DNA from: Peribolospora baueri
Lineage: Eukaryota > Basidiomycota > Peribolosporomycetes > Peribolosporales > Peribolosporaceae
Direction: 5' to 3'
DNA length: 47,194 nucleotides
NCBI GenBank assembly: GCA_029717555.1
Contig: JAMDHS010000125.1
Coordinates: forward strand, 1-47,194
Part shown: positions 1 through 10,898 of the stretch, in pieces
How the letters are laid out: each line of letters starts with the position of its first letter
Position numbering within the stretch: the stretch's first letter is position 1
The notes under the pieces: generated by a model
What the model saw: the letters and a program-made list of their open reading frames with translations, nothing else
Databases searched by the model: none
Told to the model about the DNA's origin: nothing
Program-made: the position numbers and the translations under genes

Positions 1-1060
1 AGGAAGAGCGGGCGATGGAGAGCAAGGTGACCCCGAGAGTCGGACGGGGCCGCCTTTTTATGCTGTTTGCGACATTTGCGATGGACGTCTTACCCAAAGT
101 GACGTCGGTTGCGATCGGCAGCTGCTTAGCGGCCGCGGTGATCGCCAGTCGGGGCCTGGCACGTGAGTAGACGACCATGACGTCATTTCATTTGCGTCGA
201 TGATGAAAACAGACGTCGACCCGGCGTCGATGTGAGCAAGGTATGCAGATGGAACCTCCAATCTTCTGTCCTTCTCACTCACGCTTCACCCAGGCCGAAC
301 TCCCTGACGCAGTCAGGTCGGAGGGATGACGGACCCTGGCGGAAGCTGACGGTCCCTTGGCACGATCGACTGACCACATCGTCCTACCAACCTGACCGCC
401 ACACCAGGCGGGAGACGACTATCAGAATGGGTTCTCCCACAACCAACATCCATCCATCCATCCATACATACATCCATCGAACCCTCTCGTGGCCGCGTTC
501 CGTGTTCTAGAACACCGAAGCGCCGGATCGTCCGCCGTGCCCTTTTTTATTTCTTTTCCCTCATCTTTCCCCTTTGGCCCCTTGGCCTTTCGCCCTCTCC
601 GGTCGGTGCGCTCCGGCTCGCTCGCCCCGTCGTCCCTGTCCTGTCCTATCCTGTCCCGATCGTGATCGGGTTCGGTTCGGCACGCCTCGAAGAAGACGGA
701 CCCGTCATCGTCGTCGTCGTCGTGGCCGTTCCAATGCTGGTCCAGCTCGAAACGGATCCCGAGCTAGCTAGCTGCTCCAGCGGCGACCTCGTCATGACCG
801 CCGTCGTGAGCGGACATCTTGTTCAGCGACTTGGCCACGGACGCTTCGGCGTCCAGAAGAGCACAGAACACGGCCAACCGTATTGTTGAGACGAGGTGAC
901 GACAATTCCGTGAGATCCAAGGCCTGAGCCGAGCCGACGTCAGAGCAGAGTCATGGCTAGAGTCATCATGACTCGTGGTTCTCTTCGCTCGCCTCGCAGT
1001 CGTACTCTCGACTCTCATGCTGAACGTGGCACGGAATAAGCTATTGCTCCTGACACCCTC

Positions 1061-1277
1061 GAAGTAACTGAGGAGATGTCAGGCATGAACGAGTATGATG
1101 TCGTTCGAGTCCTGTACGAAGACCGGGACGTTGGACCTGCTGGCCAGTACCTTCCTTGTTGCCCAACACCCTAGCGTCGTTCGGGAGCTTCACTTGCATC
1201 CACGCGTAGCCGCCGTGATGCTGGACATTGGCTATCGAGACCGTAATCGGTTCCGAGTTGCCTAGTCCACTATTCTC
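1061..1277. repeat. Duplicated fragment, copy A
   Basis: About 215 bp here match a second stretch at roughly 4138-4350 in the same orientation, at about 90% identity by eye with a few small indels. The shared block ends abruptly on both sides. No intact reading frame runs through this copy. It looks like a decayed segmental duplicate of the sequence near 4.2 kb, but which copy came first cannot be told from the window. Confidence 0.85.
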
Positions 1278-1388
1278 ACAAATCGCCCGGTGCGTTCGTT
1301 GACAGACAATCCGTCGCAGCTAGCCGCTTCTCTTGATGGCTCCGTCATTTCCGATACGCACACGGCCGCAGCCCCGGTTCTACCCTTG

Positions 1389-1401
1389 CCCTAACCCTAA
1401 C
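1389..1401. repeat. Short telomere-like CCCTAA tract
   Basis: The sequence reads CCCTAACCCTAAC, two units of the common fungal telomere repeat plus one base. It lies about 110 bp beyond repeat copy A in a gene-poor stretch. Two units can occur by chance. The surrounding 1-1485 region holds no gene I can support. Confidence 0.4.
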
Positions 1402-1485
1402 GTGATCATTCTTTCTTATGGCACGACTCGCTAGTCTACACACCGACAAGCCCCGTCTCTGGGACGATCCCGGCCGCATACGGAA

Positions 1486-2848
1486 CTAGATGCCAAAGCG
1501 AGACACGACGCGATAGACCTCGTCGCAGGTATCCTGGTACGATCCTGTATTGTCGACGACGAGGTCGGCAATGTCGTGGATCTTGTCCGCTCCGCGCGAG
1601 GTCTTGATCTCGTCTTTGGAGGCATCAAATGACTTGCCATCGGCCTCGGTGCGGGTCCGACGCAGCTCAAGGGGCGTGTCGAGGTAAACGACCAGGAGCT
1701 TGGCCGATGGGGATTGAAAGTCGTTTGAGGGCCGGCCGACGGCCGTGCACCCCAGCTTGCCGGGAACGCCATGGCCGATCAGCTCGCGTAAACGGCAAGT
1801 GAGCTTGTAGCAGTGCAAGCTCTCGAGCGTGATGACCTGGACCCACCGATGCCAGCGCGAGAAGCGGTCAAGTTCGTGCACGAGTTCCAAGGCCTGCTCA
1901 TTCTCGGACAGCTCGTAGATGTTGCATTCCAGCCGCGCGCCGGCTAACTCAAGCAGGTAGCCGATCTTGAGACGAAAGGCGCCTCCAGCCGTGGCGACAA
2001 AGGCCCTCGAAACAGTCTCCGTGGCCACCGTCGACTTCCCGCATTTCGAGAGGCCGCCAAAGGTCGGGCAGCAGCGCAGGTTGTGGAGTAAGGGTTTCCA
2101 AGAGTGGCCGGCACCGCACACACGCTGAATGGCCTCGGTGACTTTCGAGAGCGTCTCAATGAACGTTTCGCCATCCCCGCGCAGAATAACCTCTGTGTAG
2201 CGCCCAGCGATGACCTGCGCGTTCGAGAGCATCATCAAACAGCTTTTGATACCGGCGATTAATGGGAGGCACTGGTTCATACCGTCCCTCCTCCTCCAGG
2301 GACCACTCCACTGCATCTTTGATACGCCCAGCTCGGCGCAAAAGAAGACAGATGTGCTCGGCAGGAAAAGCTGTGCCCATGTCGGCGAGAATGCCGCCGA
2401 GTCGTTGCTCTGCCTCGCTCAAGTCAATCGAGTGGCGGAGGCCGATACGTGCCACACAGGCTGCCTCAAACATAAGGGAGGAGCGGTCGAGGATACTGCC
2501 GGGCAGCGACAAAGTTTGACCTCTGACCTCGATAGGTTTGGGGCGACTTTCTACCGTATTGAAAGCTTTAGCGGCTTCGTGGCGAGCCTGGCAGGCTCGC
2601 AGGGTTGTCTGAACGAACACTTCATCGCTCGCTCCACCCGTTAGAAATTCTCCTCCTTCGGCCTCGTCACCAAACCACCAAAGGGCGAGGGAGCCGTCAT
2701 TGATTATCCCATTCATCTCCTCATCGTAGAGATGGATGCCGCCGAAATGAGTCAGAGGCCATGAACGGGGAAAGAGGCTGAGGACAGTTTTCTTGTCAAT
2801 GTTGTCGGGGCTGGAAAGGGAGATAGTGAGGCGAGGGTGGTCAGACAT
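1486..2848 (-). CDS. Putative P-loop kinase-like protein, function unknown
   Basis: Two coherent reading frames on the minus strand appear to form one gene. The upstream part (about 2848 down to about 2285) begins MSDHPRLTIS and matches no family I recognise. The downstream part ends at a stop at 1486 and holds GGLSKCGKST, a Walker A-like P-loop. It is followed by a stretch with LLVVYLDTPLELRRTRTEADGKSF and a Lys/Asp-rich C-terminus that recall small nucleoside, nucleotide or dephospho-CoA kinase folds. The frames must be joined by a splice near 2222-2286. A GTATGA donor (GGGACG|GTATGA) and a CGCAG acceptor exist, but that pair does not keep frame; a weak GTGCCT donor would. The junction is therefore uncertain, and a real frameshift is possible. 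An upstream in-frame Met at 2980 is an alternative start. A Nudix gene lies upstream on the same strand. Confidence 0.5.
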
Positions 2849-3200
2849 GTCCGTGAAATGGATGTTTGGCTTCTTTGACGACGTCTGAAGGAGAGGGGAA
2901 GATGAAAGAGGCAGAGCCGGAGTTGATGTGGATGGGTGGCGCTTGCGTGGAAGAGTATCAAAAGGAGTGGGCTTGGGCAAAGATTGAGCAGCGAGTTACC
3001 TTGCCCTTCATATACGTGCCAGCAGCGACGGGAAGGACAAAGGTCGACTGTCAATCTATAATTGTGGGTCCCTTACCGCTATCGGTCAGAGCTGGTATTG
3101 TACAGCAATAGATAATCCTTTACGTACTCGATTACGACGGGTGTCGTCACTACAGTCAAGGCTCCAGGGCACGCCGAGCTCGCTCTTGTTCTTCAAGAAC

Positions 3201-3749
3201 TCACTCATACGTATCCTTGACGAGCTGGGTGGCCCTTCGAACCACCTCCTTGTCTTCCGGATACGTGACCTTGCCGAGCGCCTCATCGATCCCGAAGAAG
3301 TGTGCTTCAAAATCTTCATTTGCCATCTGCGTGCCCTCCTGGTGCTCGTGGCCTTCGACCTTTGCAACGAACCACCAGATCATCTTGACGTTGCGCTCCG
3401 CGATATGGCGGAGTGTGATCGCGAACGGTTCCGTAGCGTTCTCCACCGTCTCAGCAACGTCGCCGGTGACTGCATTAGCCGGGTGGGCACGCGTGTCCAT
3501 GCGGACGGGGAGGACGGAGGCATGGTATCCGGTCTCTTCGAACGTCTCGCGAAGCGCGGCCTCCAGGAGCGGCTCAGATAGATCCTTACGGCCTTTAGGG
3601 AGGTGCCACTCGTCCTTGACACGTTGGTGAAGGAGGCAAACTTGGATCTGCTTCTCTTGCGTGTTGCAGGGGCGAGGAAACTTGAAGAGTACGCAACCAG
3701 CGGAGATGACGAACTGCTCCGAGAAGTAGAGAGAGACGGGATGGACCAT
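3201..3749 (-). CDS. Nudix hydrolase
   Basis: A single-exon protein of 182 aa. It shows a nearly perfect Nudix box, GRKDLSEPLLEAALRETFEE followed by TGY, fitting GX5EX7REUXEEXGU; the Glu pair binds the divalent metal. The box is preceded by HLPKG, typical of the strand and loop before the Nudix helix. Family members hydrolyse nucleoside diphosphates linked to another group, for example diadenosine or diphosphoinositol polyphosphates; the substrate cannot be read from the sequence. No signal peptide or membrane segment is seen, so a cytosolic or nuclear enzyme is expected. The Met at 3749 is followed at once by the domain, which supports this start. The neighbouring P-loop protein is on the same strand. 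Confidence 0.9.
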   Translation of the reverse strand: MVHPVSLYFSEQFVISAGCVLFKFPRPCNTQEKQIQVCLLHQRVKDEWHLPKGRKDLSEPLLEAALRETFEETGYHASVLPVRMDTRAHPANAVTGDVAETVENATEPFAITLRHIAERNVKMIWWFVAKVEGHEHQEGTQMANEDFEAHFFGIDEALGKVTYPEDKEVVRRATQLVKDTYE

Positions 3750-3889
3750 CTTGTGAGGCTTTTGGAGACAACGTGAGAAGTGACAAGGATATGCGAGGAA
3801 GGTTGCATGTTCTTCGAGAGTGGCCGACAGAAGAAATGATAATAAATATTGCTTTTACTTATAAAATGCTAAATTTATGTTTATAGAAA

Positions 3890-4650
3890 CTAAAATAAAT
3901 TTGTGTGCGGAGGCGCAAGAAGAAACTTTTTCCGGTCGCAGCGGAGAGACAATAGGAAGAAATCAGCCACTTCATCGACTTCCTCAAAGCCAGAGTTGTG
4001 AAATACCATGAAACCGTCACGCAGGTGGCGCTGGTTTCCGTCGGTGAGGAAGCCGAAGAACTACCCGGGCTGCACCTCGCGAACGCCCGCAATGTCCGTC
4101 ACAAGGTGGTCACCCTGCTTGCTGGCGTCGGCGGCGTGAGGTAACTGAGGAGGATGTCAGGCACGAGTATGATGTCGTTCGAGTCCTGTACGAAGACCGG
4201 GACGTTGGACCTGCTGGCCAATACCTTCCTTGTTGCCCGACACCCTAGCGTCGTTCGGGAGCTTGGCTTGCATCCACGCGTAGCCGTCTTGATGCTGGAC
4301 ATTGGGTGTCGAGACCGTAGTCGGTACCGAGTGCCTAGCCCACTACTCTCGCCTGGTGCATTATATCCTTCACCATCTCGTCAAGTATGTCCCGGACGAG
4401 GACGACAACCTAGGCATTGGTCGCGTCACCGATGTCGCGATCCCTAGCAACCTCGAAGGAGAAGCTTTTCATCTCCTCGATGTTGCCCTCGGACAGCCAC
4501 GCTTCATCCTTGAGCTCCAGGGAGTTCCTGTCCACCTTCAGATACTCTCCTGTGACCTCCTTGGATCGGGGAATGAGTGCCAGACGACATAGTTGATCTA
4601 ACTGGGAGTGGAATGAATTTCGTGGACCCGAGCTCACACAAGACATGACA
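3890..4650 (-). pseudogene. Degenerate protein-coding stretch of unknown origin
   Basis: On the minus strand several short stretches read like real protein in different frames. One, near 4410-4646, contains SKEVTGEYLKVDRNSLELKD. Another, near 3890-4060, contains NQRHLRDGFMVFHNSGFEEV and ends at a TAG at 3890-3892. I found no set of splice sites that joins them into one frame, so this looks like a broken gene rather than a spliced one. The family is not recognised. The middle of the stretch is the block also found at 1061-1277. Confidence 0.4.
4138..4350. repeat. Duplicated fragment, copy B
   Basis: This is the partner of the block at 1061-1277 and lies within the degenerate coding stretch 3890-4650. 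It has neighbouring coding-like sequence on both sides, whereas copy A does not, so copy B may be nearer to the source. Confidence 0.85.
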
Positions 4651-5415
4651 TGCCTTTGTTTCGTCCCTCCTACAAATGGATTAGTACGGGCTCGGCCATA
4701 CTTTGGCTAATCTGATGTCAGCTCTTTATCTCGCTTACGTAGCCGATCGAACCCACTTCATCGATCGATCGGTCGACGACGTCCATCCGTTCCATCCATC
4801 CTTCCCATCCTTTCGTCTTTCCTTCTCGCCAGCCCTCCACCGCCCGTCGTCCCGGACGGAACGGTTCGGCTGGCTGCCTCGCCCTTCCGGCCCTCATCGC
4901 GCCCGACTCGTCCGCTCCAGTGTATGGACCGGGCTACGGCCGAACGAATGAACGAACGAACGAAACGAACCGAACGAAACGCAAACGAAAACGGAACGAA
5001 ACGAAACGAATGCGATCGGATTACATCATGCACAACGGCACGCCCGCGGCTTAAGCGCGCCGCTCCGCTCATCGCCTCCGCGAGTGAGCCGTCGGTGCGA
5101 TCGACTTACATGCGACGGACTGCTGACGGGGGTCCAGACGAGCGAGTTGGCCCGATCAGGCTACGTTGTGTGCGTTGGACGGACGACGGACGACTTGGTG
5201 GGAAGCAAGACACGAGGGACGGACGAAATACAAGCTCGATCTCAGGAATCCGAACCTACTCCCTTTAGGGGCAAAGCAAGCTGACGAGACTCCATCGATA
5301 CGGGGAAAAGAGTACACGAGCGATCAGGAACACGGACGAGGAGATGGGTGGAAGGACGATAGAGGCGAAAGATGGGCGGCCGTGAGCTGACGGAGGCGCC
5401 GACGCGCGCGCTCGC
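4651..5415. other. Intergenic, simple repeats
   Basis: No gene is supported here. The stretch includes an imperfect GAAC/GAAAC repeat run at about 4944-5010 and AT-poor, low-complexity sequence. The right side is the 3' flank of the transketolase gene, which ends at 5416. Confidence 0.6.
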
Positions 5416-8137
5416 TTACTGCGAGCGGGCGTTCTTGGCCAGCTGCTTGATCTTGACGATGATGGCTGAAAGGCGAGGGAGAGCATCGAATCCGTCAGGC
5501 GGGCGCGCTTCTTTTGACAAAGATAGAGGTCGAGGTGTGACCAGCCAGCGACTCACACTGCGGGTCGAGTCCTTGGTGGTAGACCTGCTCGCCGAGGCCA
5601 CCGCAGCCTGTTAGGATGGCAGAGCGTGTGAAGTGCGAACGAAAGGAGACAAAGCCGTGAGGCGAAAAAACGTCACCACCGTCCAAACGTGTTCGTTCGG
5701 TGACGAGCCAAAACCGCGCCTCAGCAAGCCGTCACCCACCCTCCCTGTTGGTCCCCATGTACCCGTACTTGGGCCTCAAGTCGCGCTGGAGGAGCCACGT
5801 GCCGAGCTTGGAACCGAGGCCGGTGCGTTGGTTGAGCGTCTCGACGACGAGGACGAAAGGAGATTGGCCGATCTTTTTGAGGGCCTGGGGGGGGAAGAAG
5901 AGATGGGAAGAAGCGGCATGAGAGACGACGGGCGGCAGGAAGGCGAGAGATGAGGAAAGGAAAGCATGCAAGGTGCGAGCGTTACTCTCGCCGCCTCACC
6001 TCTTCGTCGACGAGGTTGAGCGTGACCTTGTTGAGCAAGCCAACATCGTAGCCTTCCTTGCGAACGCGCTCGATGGCATCGAGGGAGCGGTACACGCTGT
6101 CTCCGAACGAGACCACCCATCCGTCCGTGCCGTTGCGCACCACCTCGTCCTTTCCGGGAACAAATTGGTAGTCTCCTTCGTACATCTTCGATCCGTCTTC
6201 CTTGAGGATCCAGGGAACCTTAGAACGAGTGGAGAAGACGAAGCGGAGGCCTTTGTCGAAGAAGACGCGGCGGATCACCGCCGTCATTTGGGCTGGATCA
6301 GCTGGGAAGTAGAGTGCCGTGGTGTGTCCGTCTTCGAGACCGTTGTCGGCGAACATGTTGTTGAGGCCGAAGTGGCACCTGTGACGCATGGGCGATCGAC
6401 AGCGAAAACCCAGGTCGGTCGGGAAGCCGAGGGAGCGTTCGGACGAGCCTCCAAACAAACGCTCTAAAGCAAGACCAGAAAATGTGGTTTCCACTCACGT
6501 GTTGTCGGCAATCTCGTCGATGCCAGCATGAGAAAAGTGGCAAAGGACGTTGACAAAGTTGAGACGGGCCATGGTGATCTCCGACACGCACATCTCGAGA
6601 AAGGCGGAAAAGGTGGAGAAGACGCCTGGGCGGGCGGTCGAAGAGAAAAAAAGAGGGTTGGCTGGGCTGAGCTGCCGCTCGCGTTTACCCCGTGCTGCCG
6701 TGTCCATGTCAGGCTTACCGAATTTGTCATGATCGAATCCAAAGCCAGCGGCGGCAGAGAAATTGCCACGCTCCATGACGCCGGACGAGACAAAGACCTC
6801 GGGATGCTTCTGGTGAATGACCTTGAGGCCGGTGGACCCTTCGAGGTCAGAGTCGATGACCATGACTTTGTCCTTGGCCTCCTGTTTGCCAAGCCCGTCG
6901 AGGACGGTAGAGACGGTCTCGCCAAAGACGACGCGGTTCGCGCCGACTTGCTTGGTGGACCCTTCGTAGAGGTATGGAAGCGAGGAGGGCTTGATGCTCT
7001 TGAGGATCTCGACGGCCTTGGTGTGGCCACGCTGCTCGAGGTACTTGATCGCCGTGTCGACGGGGATCACGTCGTGACCTTTGGGCGAACCTTCGAGGCC
7101 CTCGAGGCCGGGACACATGATGCGGTTGGAGATGACTGACAAGTCGCACGCACGCACGCATCGTAAGAAGAGCGGAGGTGTGAACAAGTGGAGGGGCGCT
7201 TTCCATCGAAAGCGCCCACGTCGGTCTCTCTCGCTAGAGGCGCGACTCACCAGCCGCGGGTCCCTGCGAAGAGACGCACTGGCTGATGGCGCCCCATAGG
7301 CTATCGATGTCTTCTCCATCGGCCTCGAACACCGTCAAGCCGTGTCCCTCGAGCGTTCGTTTGAGCTTGAACCCTTTGAGGTATTCGGACGGGTGACCGC
7401 TGCGGGAAAGCAAATCGAAAGCAAGGGAAAGAAATTGCATTCGTAGGTCAGACACGTAGATGATCGGTAGTGCGTGCGCGTGCGTGGGGTGCGGGGGCGG
7501 GGGGGGGGGGAAGCGGGGGAGAAACGGATACGGACGAGATGGTCACGTCGTTGTTGTCAATGAACAGCTTGACATTGAGCCCCTTGGCCACAGCGAGACG
7601 GGCCGCCTCGGCGTCATTGCCCTCCTGCTGACTGCCGTCCGAACCGAGCAAGAAGACAGCCTTGCCACGGTTAGCCATGGCGACGCCATTAACAAACGGC
7701 CACATGTGACCTAGCCTTCCCGAAGAGAATTTTACGCCGGGCGTTAGGCCGAGTTCTGGGTGGCCGGGAAGACGGGAATGGGCGGCGCGGTAGTTGAGCA
7801 GCTGCTCTGGTGGTAGATGGCCGTGGAGGGCCGAGAGGAGGTACTGCGTGGCGACGCGGTGTCCGGCCTCGTCAAAGAGGACGGGCACGTACTTGGAGGG
7901 CGATTTTGCCAAAAGGCCCATGAGAAGGGTGACTTCGGGCGCAGTGCCGTACGGCCCACCCGTATGGCCACTCAAGCCTCTGGCGGCGCCCGTGGCGGTG
8001 AAGGCGATGATGGCATCGCGAAAGACGCTGATGTTGGCGAGGATTGCCTTCTTCTGATCCTCGGCGAGCGGTCCTTGGGTCGGATCGAGCGGCACGGGCT
8101 TGTACTTGGAGAGGTCGATGGGGAATTGGGATGCCAT
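5416..8137 (-). CDS. Transketolase family protein (divergent)
   Basis: Eight exons join to 639 codons plus stop: 8137-7536, 7399-7251, 7135-6719, 6625-6499, 6378-6000, 5884-5740, 5607-5557 and 5465-5416. The N-terminal half has the thiamine diphosphate motif GSDGSQQEGN followed by IDNND, the Mg/ThDP signature of the family. HSRLPGHPE and TPGV upstream match the usual active-site loop. The middle domain has DSDLEGSTGLKVI and SSGVMERGN, where the conserved Glu activates the cofactor, and the C-terminal domain has VVETLNQRTGLGSKL. Usual transketolases read SGHPGAP at the start; this one reads SGHTGGPYG and lacks the common NGHAS stretch. It is therefore a divergent branch and need not be the pentose phosphate enzyme. 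A cytosolic ThDP-dependent ketol transfer role is inferred. All seven introns have GT-AG ends and good frame. Confidence 0.9.
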
Positions 8138-8985
8138 GGTTCTGAAAAAGAGTTAAGGCGAAGCTCGTCTAGATGGACGAAAGGAAGGAAGGAGAAGGAA
8201 AGACGGCCGGGACGGTTTGGTTTGGCTCTCTTGTCTGATCACGATCGCCGGCGTCATGAGGTGATCGAGAGCGAAACGACTGTCGTCACCACGACGACGA
8301 ACGACGATCATCAGCACGGCTGGCCATCCACGATCACGTTTCCTTCTCTCGCAAACTCATCGACGTCCTTTCGGCGGGCGAAAGACGGTCGATCCAAGGT
8401 TTCTCTTGAGGCAACGACGTCATGAGAGGGAGGGTGCTGACGAGCTCCATCCGCCGGACGTTTTCTTTCTATACATATACAGGTAGATATATTTTCCGCC
8501 GCTTTCTGCGACGACTAGCGCCGGAAGATACGTCGAGCCGCTGGACCGTTCATCAAAGATTTCTGGACAAGGGTTACTTACCTATCTATCTATCAGACTC
8601 CTCGTCGTCTCGCTCTTTCACACTGACCCTCCGGTCCATTTCTCACCTGGCCTTGTCCCCAAGCGCATCTAGCGCCTCCTTCGCCGCTGACATACCATCT
8701 CATGCATGATCGATCCCCTCTTCTGGCGATCGCGGCCTGAGGGCCATCTCGGAAGAGGACGAGGATTGGTTCGCAAGGGCAGGATCGTGACGATAACGGT
8801 ACAAGATACAACCTGAGCTAGAGAGCGAGGGATGGTGGCACGATTAGGAGGGGGAGTGCAGTTGTAGACGAGATGACAGGAGGACCGATGGATTGTAGGC
8901 GTTGGGTTGGGGTGGCGACCAAGTCGTGAATGGATGGATGGGGTGACCGGTTCGTGGTGCCGTTGGCGGCGAAGAGGGGGACGCA
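8138..8985. other. Intergenic between transketolase and small secreted peptide gene
   Basis: No coding region is supported. The stretch is the 5' flank of the transketolase gene and the 3' flank of the small gene at 8986-9363. A CGACGACGA run near 8285-8310 is the only visible low-complexity feature. Confidence 0.5.
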
Positions 8986-9363
8986 TCACCATGAGTCGCC
9001 GTGGAGCCACTGTGGGCAGGAGTGAGACCGAAGGAAGCGAGGGACGACGGTCAGCGCCGACGACCAGGGGGCTCCGACGTGGGCTCCCTTGTCGAACCGA
9101 CACTTACCTCTGCCTTCTGAGCCTCGTTATCACGAGCCTGCATGAGCCCGTCGTGGGCCGTCTCGCCAGCGGGAGGGAGCTGCAGGAACGTTGGGATGGG
9201 GATGGGGATGGATGCGCATGGGACGAAGGGCATGAACGGCACCAGGTCAGTTTACGGCAGTGAGCGAGGCCTTGGAGGGCGGTGTGAGTGAACGCACAGG
9301 AGCAGCGACGGCAAAGCCGATGGCGAGGAGAGGGAGGAAGAAGAGGGAGAAGGAAAGCTTCAT
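8986..9363 (-). CDS. Candidate small secreted peptide (53 aa)
   Basis: Three exons join in frame: 9363-9298, 9179-9108 and 9009-8986 (66, 72 and 24 nt). The protein starts MKLSFSLFFLPLLAIGFAVA, a classic signal peptide, with likely cleavage after the Ala run before AP. The short mature part contains GETAHDGLMQARDNEAQKAE and ends WLHGDSW. The second intron has a GTAAGT donor and a CACAG acceptor; the first has GTGCGT and CTGCAG. The mature part would be only about 30 residues, without Cys and without a CaaX end, so it is not a lipopeptide pheromone of the usual type. No family is recognised. It may be a secreted signalling or effector-like peptide, or a chance assembly of three short frames; the splice sites and signal peptide favour a real gene. 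Confidence 0.5.
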
Positions 9364-9740
9364 GTCGAGTTTGGGCGTGGTGGGGAAGTTTTAGGATATG
9401 TGAGCGCTGGAAGAAGAGGCGAGCGAGGAGGAGAGCGCAGAAAGTAGGGGCCGGGGCAGGGAGCAAAGGGTTGACAGGGTGGCGGTATATGTAGGTGGGA
9501 GGGGGGCGAGGAACGGTAGGCGAGCTAGACTCGAAACCTGGTCAGGGCGGGGGTTGAGACAGCGGGGACAAAGATGAGGAGCCCCCCGGGACATGGCCAG
9601 GCGATGTCTGCGCATCAATGAGCGCGGAGGGATCAGTGAAGAGACAGAGCTGTGTCTGTCTCGTCTGGATGACGGAGTGACACAAAGAAACAGAAGAAAC
9701 AGAAAGATAGACAGACGCAACGCAACGGGCGGTGGTGCGA

Positions 9741-9762
9741 CTTTTTTTCTTTTTTTTTTTTT

Positions 9763-9795
<33 letters not shown>
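9741..9795. repeat. T-rich / (CTTT)n microsatellite
   Basis: A poly-T stretch passes into about nine CTTT units. It produces spurious Lys-rich and Phe-rich open frames on either strand. Confidence 0.95.
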
Positions 9796-10216
9796 TGTTG
9801 TCTTGTCTGGGCGCGCTCGACCTGGGCAGACGTGGCGCAACGCAACGCAACGCACTCCGTCCTCTCCGACCACCGCCTTTTGCCTTTGCCTCGTCCGACG
9901 GGGCGGCCGGGCCGGGCCAGGGCAGGGCTTGCTGTGCGACGCGAAGGGTTGCGCGCCGGCGAACCTGTGTATAACGCGGGACGATACGGAGATGGGAGAC
10001 GGAGACGATCGAGGGCCGACGGTGGGTAGTGAGTCGGTCGGTGCGCTGGCAAACACAGGGGAGCGAGGAGTGAGGGGCGGCCGATCGGATCGGACGGGAC
10101 CTGGCGTGGTGGTCCTTGCTGGGCTTGCCTCCTGACAGCGGCGCTTAGGACGGACGCCGGGATGGATATGGATGGATGGCCGGTAAGCGCAGCGCAGCGA
10201 CGGCGTGGCACTCACT

Positions 10217-10258
10217 TCAGTTCACTTCACTTCACTTCACTTCACTTCACTTCACTTA
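10217..10258. repeat. (TTCAC)n pentanucleotide microsatellite
   Basis: Eight tandem TTCAC units with only small edge variation. Non-coding context. Confidence 0.95.
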
Positions 10259-10616
10259 CTCCCCTCTCTGTCGTCGGTCGCGAGCGGAAGGAAGAGAAGG
10301 ACGCCGATGGAATGGACCGATGGACTGGCTGGACAAGACGAGACGAGATGACTCGAGACGAGATAAGATGGCGGGCTGCCGAACGCGTCCACCGCGCCGC
10401 CACGGGATCCGATCCGACCCGACCTCGTCCGGCAGACAGACGACGATGGACGGACAACCAGCGAGGCGCGAGGCGAGGCGTAGCGCAGCACGACGACGAC
10501 AACAACAACAACATCAACGAGACGAGGTTCGCCATCGCGCCGCCCTTCAGTAACGAAGACGGACGCGTGACAAGTCGTCGTCCCTCTTCTCCCGCAGACC
10601 GAACGAAGCCAACCGG

Positions 10617-10642
10617 TCTGGTCTGTCTGTCTGTCTGTCTCT
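10617..10642. repeat. (GTCT)n microsatellite
   Basis: About six tandem GTCT units, in the 3' flank region of GET1. Confidence 0.9.
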
Positions 10643-10898
10643 TCACCCGTCCTCCCGTCGACGCGGACGCTGCTGGCGTGCCCCGGGATGGGGGACGGGA
10701 GGGCGATGCGATGCGATGTAATGCCATCCATCCCGCTGGGTTCGGTGGCTTGTGTTTTTCAAGCCTCGGTTCGTGCTGTTGTCGCTCACACGCGCCTCTC
10801 TTCACCGCCCACCGTCGTCCAATCAAGTGTTGCATTGCGAAACGTATGTGGACGAAAGAGGATGCAGATAGACAAATAGATAGATAGATGGCCGATCA

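Larger units (their letters stand above)
9364..10898. other. Intergenic, microsatellite-rich
   Basis: No gene is supported in these 1.5 kb. Long open frames on both strands are compositional, being rich in Arg, Ser, Pro or Lys. The stretch contains a T/CTTT tract, a TTCAC pentanucleotide run and a GTCT run, listed separately. Confidence 0.6.

Noticed and set aside
8986-9363. Small secreted gene as a lipopeptide mating pheromone precursor
   Set aside because: It has no C-terminal CaaX; basidiomycete pheromone precursors end in a Cys-containing box and lack a signal peptide.
9391-10215. Long minus-strand frames with Lys-Glu-Arg runs
   Set aside because: The runs come from the CTTT microsatellite; there is no start context, domain or splice support.
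10242-10887. Frames on both strands downstream of GET1
   Set aside because: Low-complexity composition over microsatellites; not continued by plausible splice sites.
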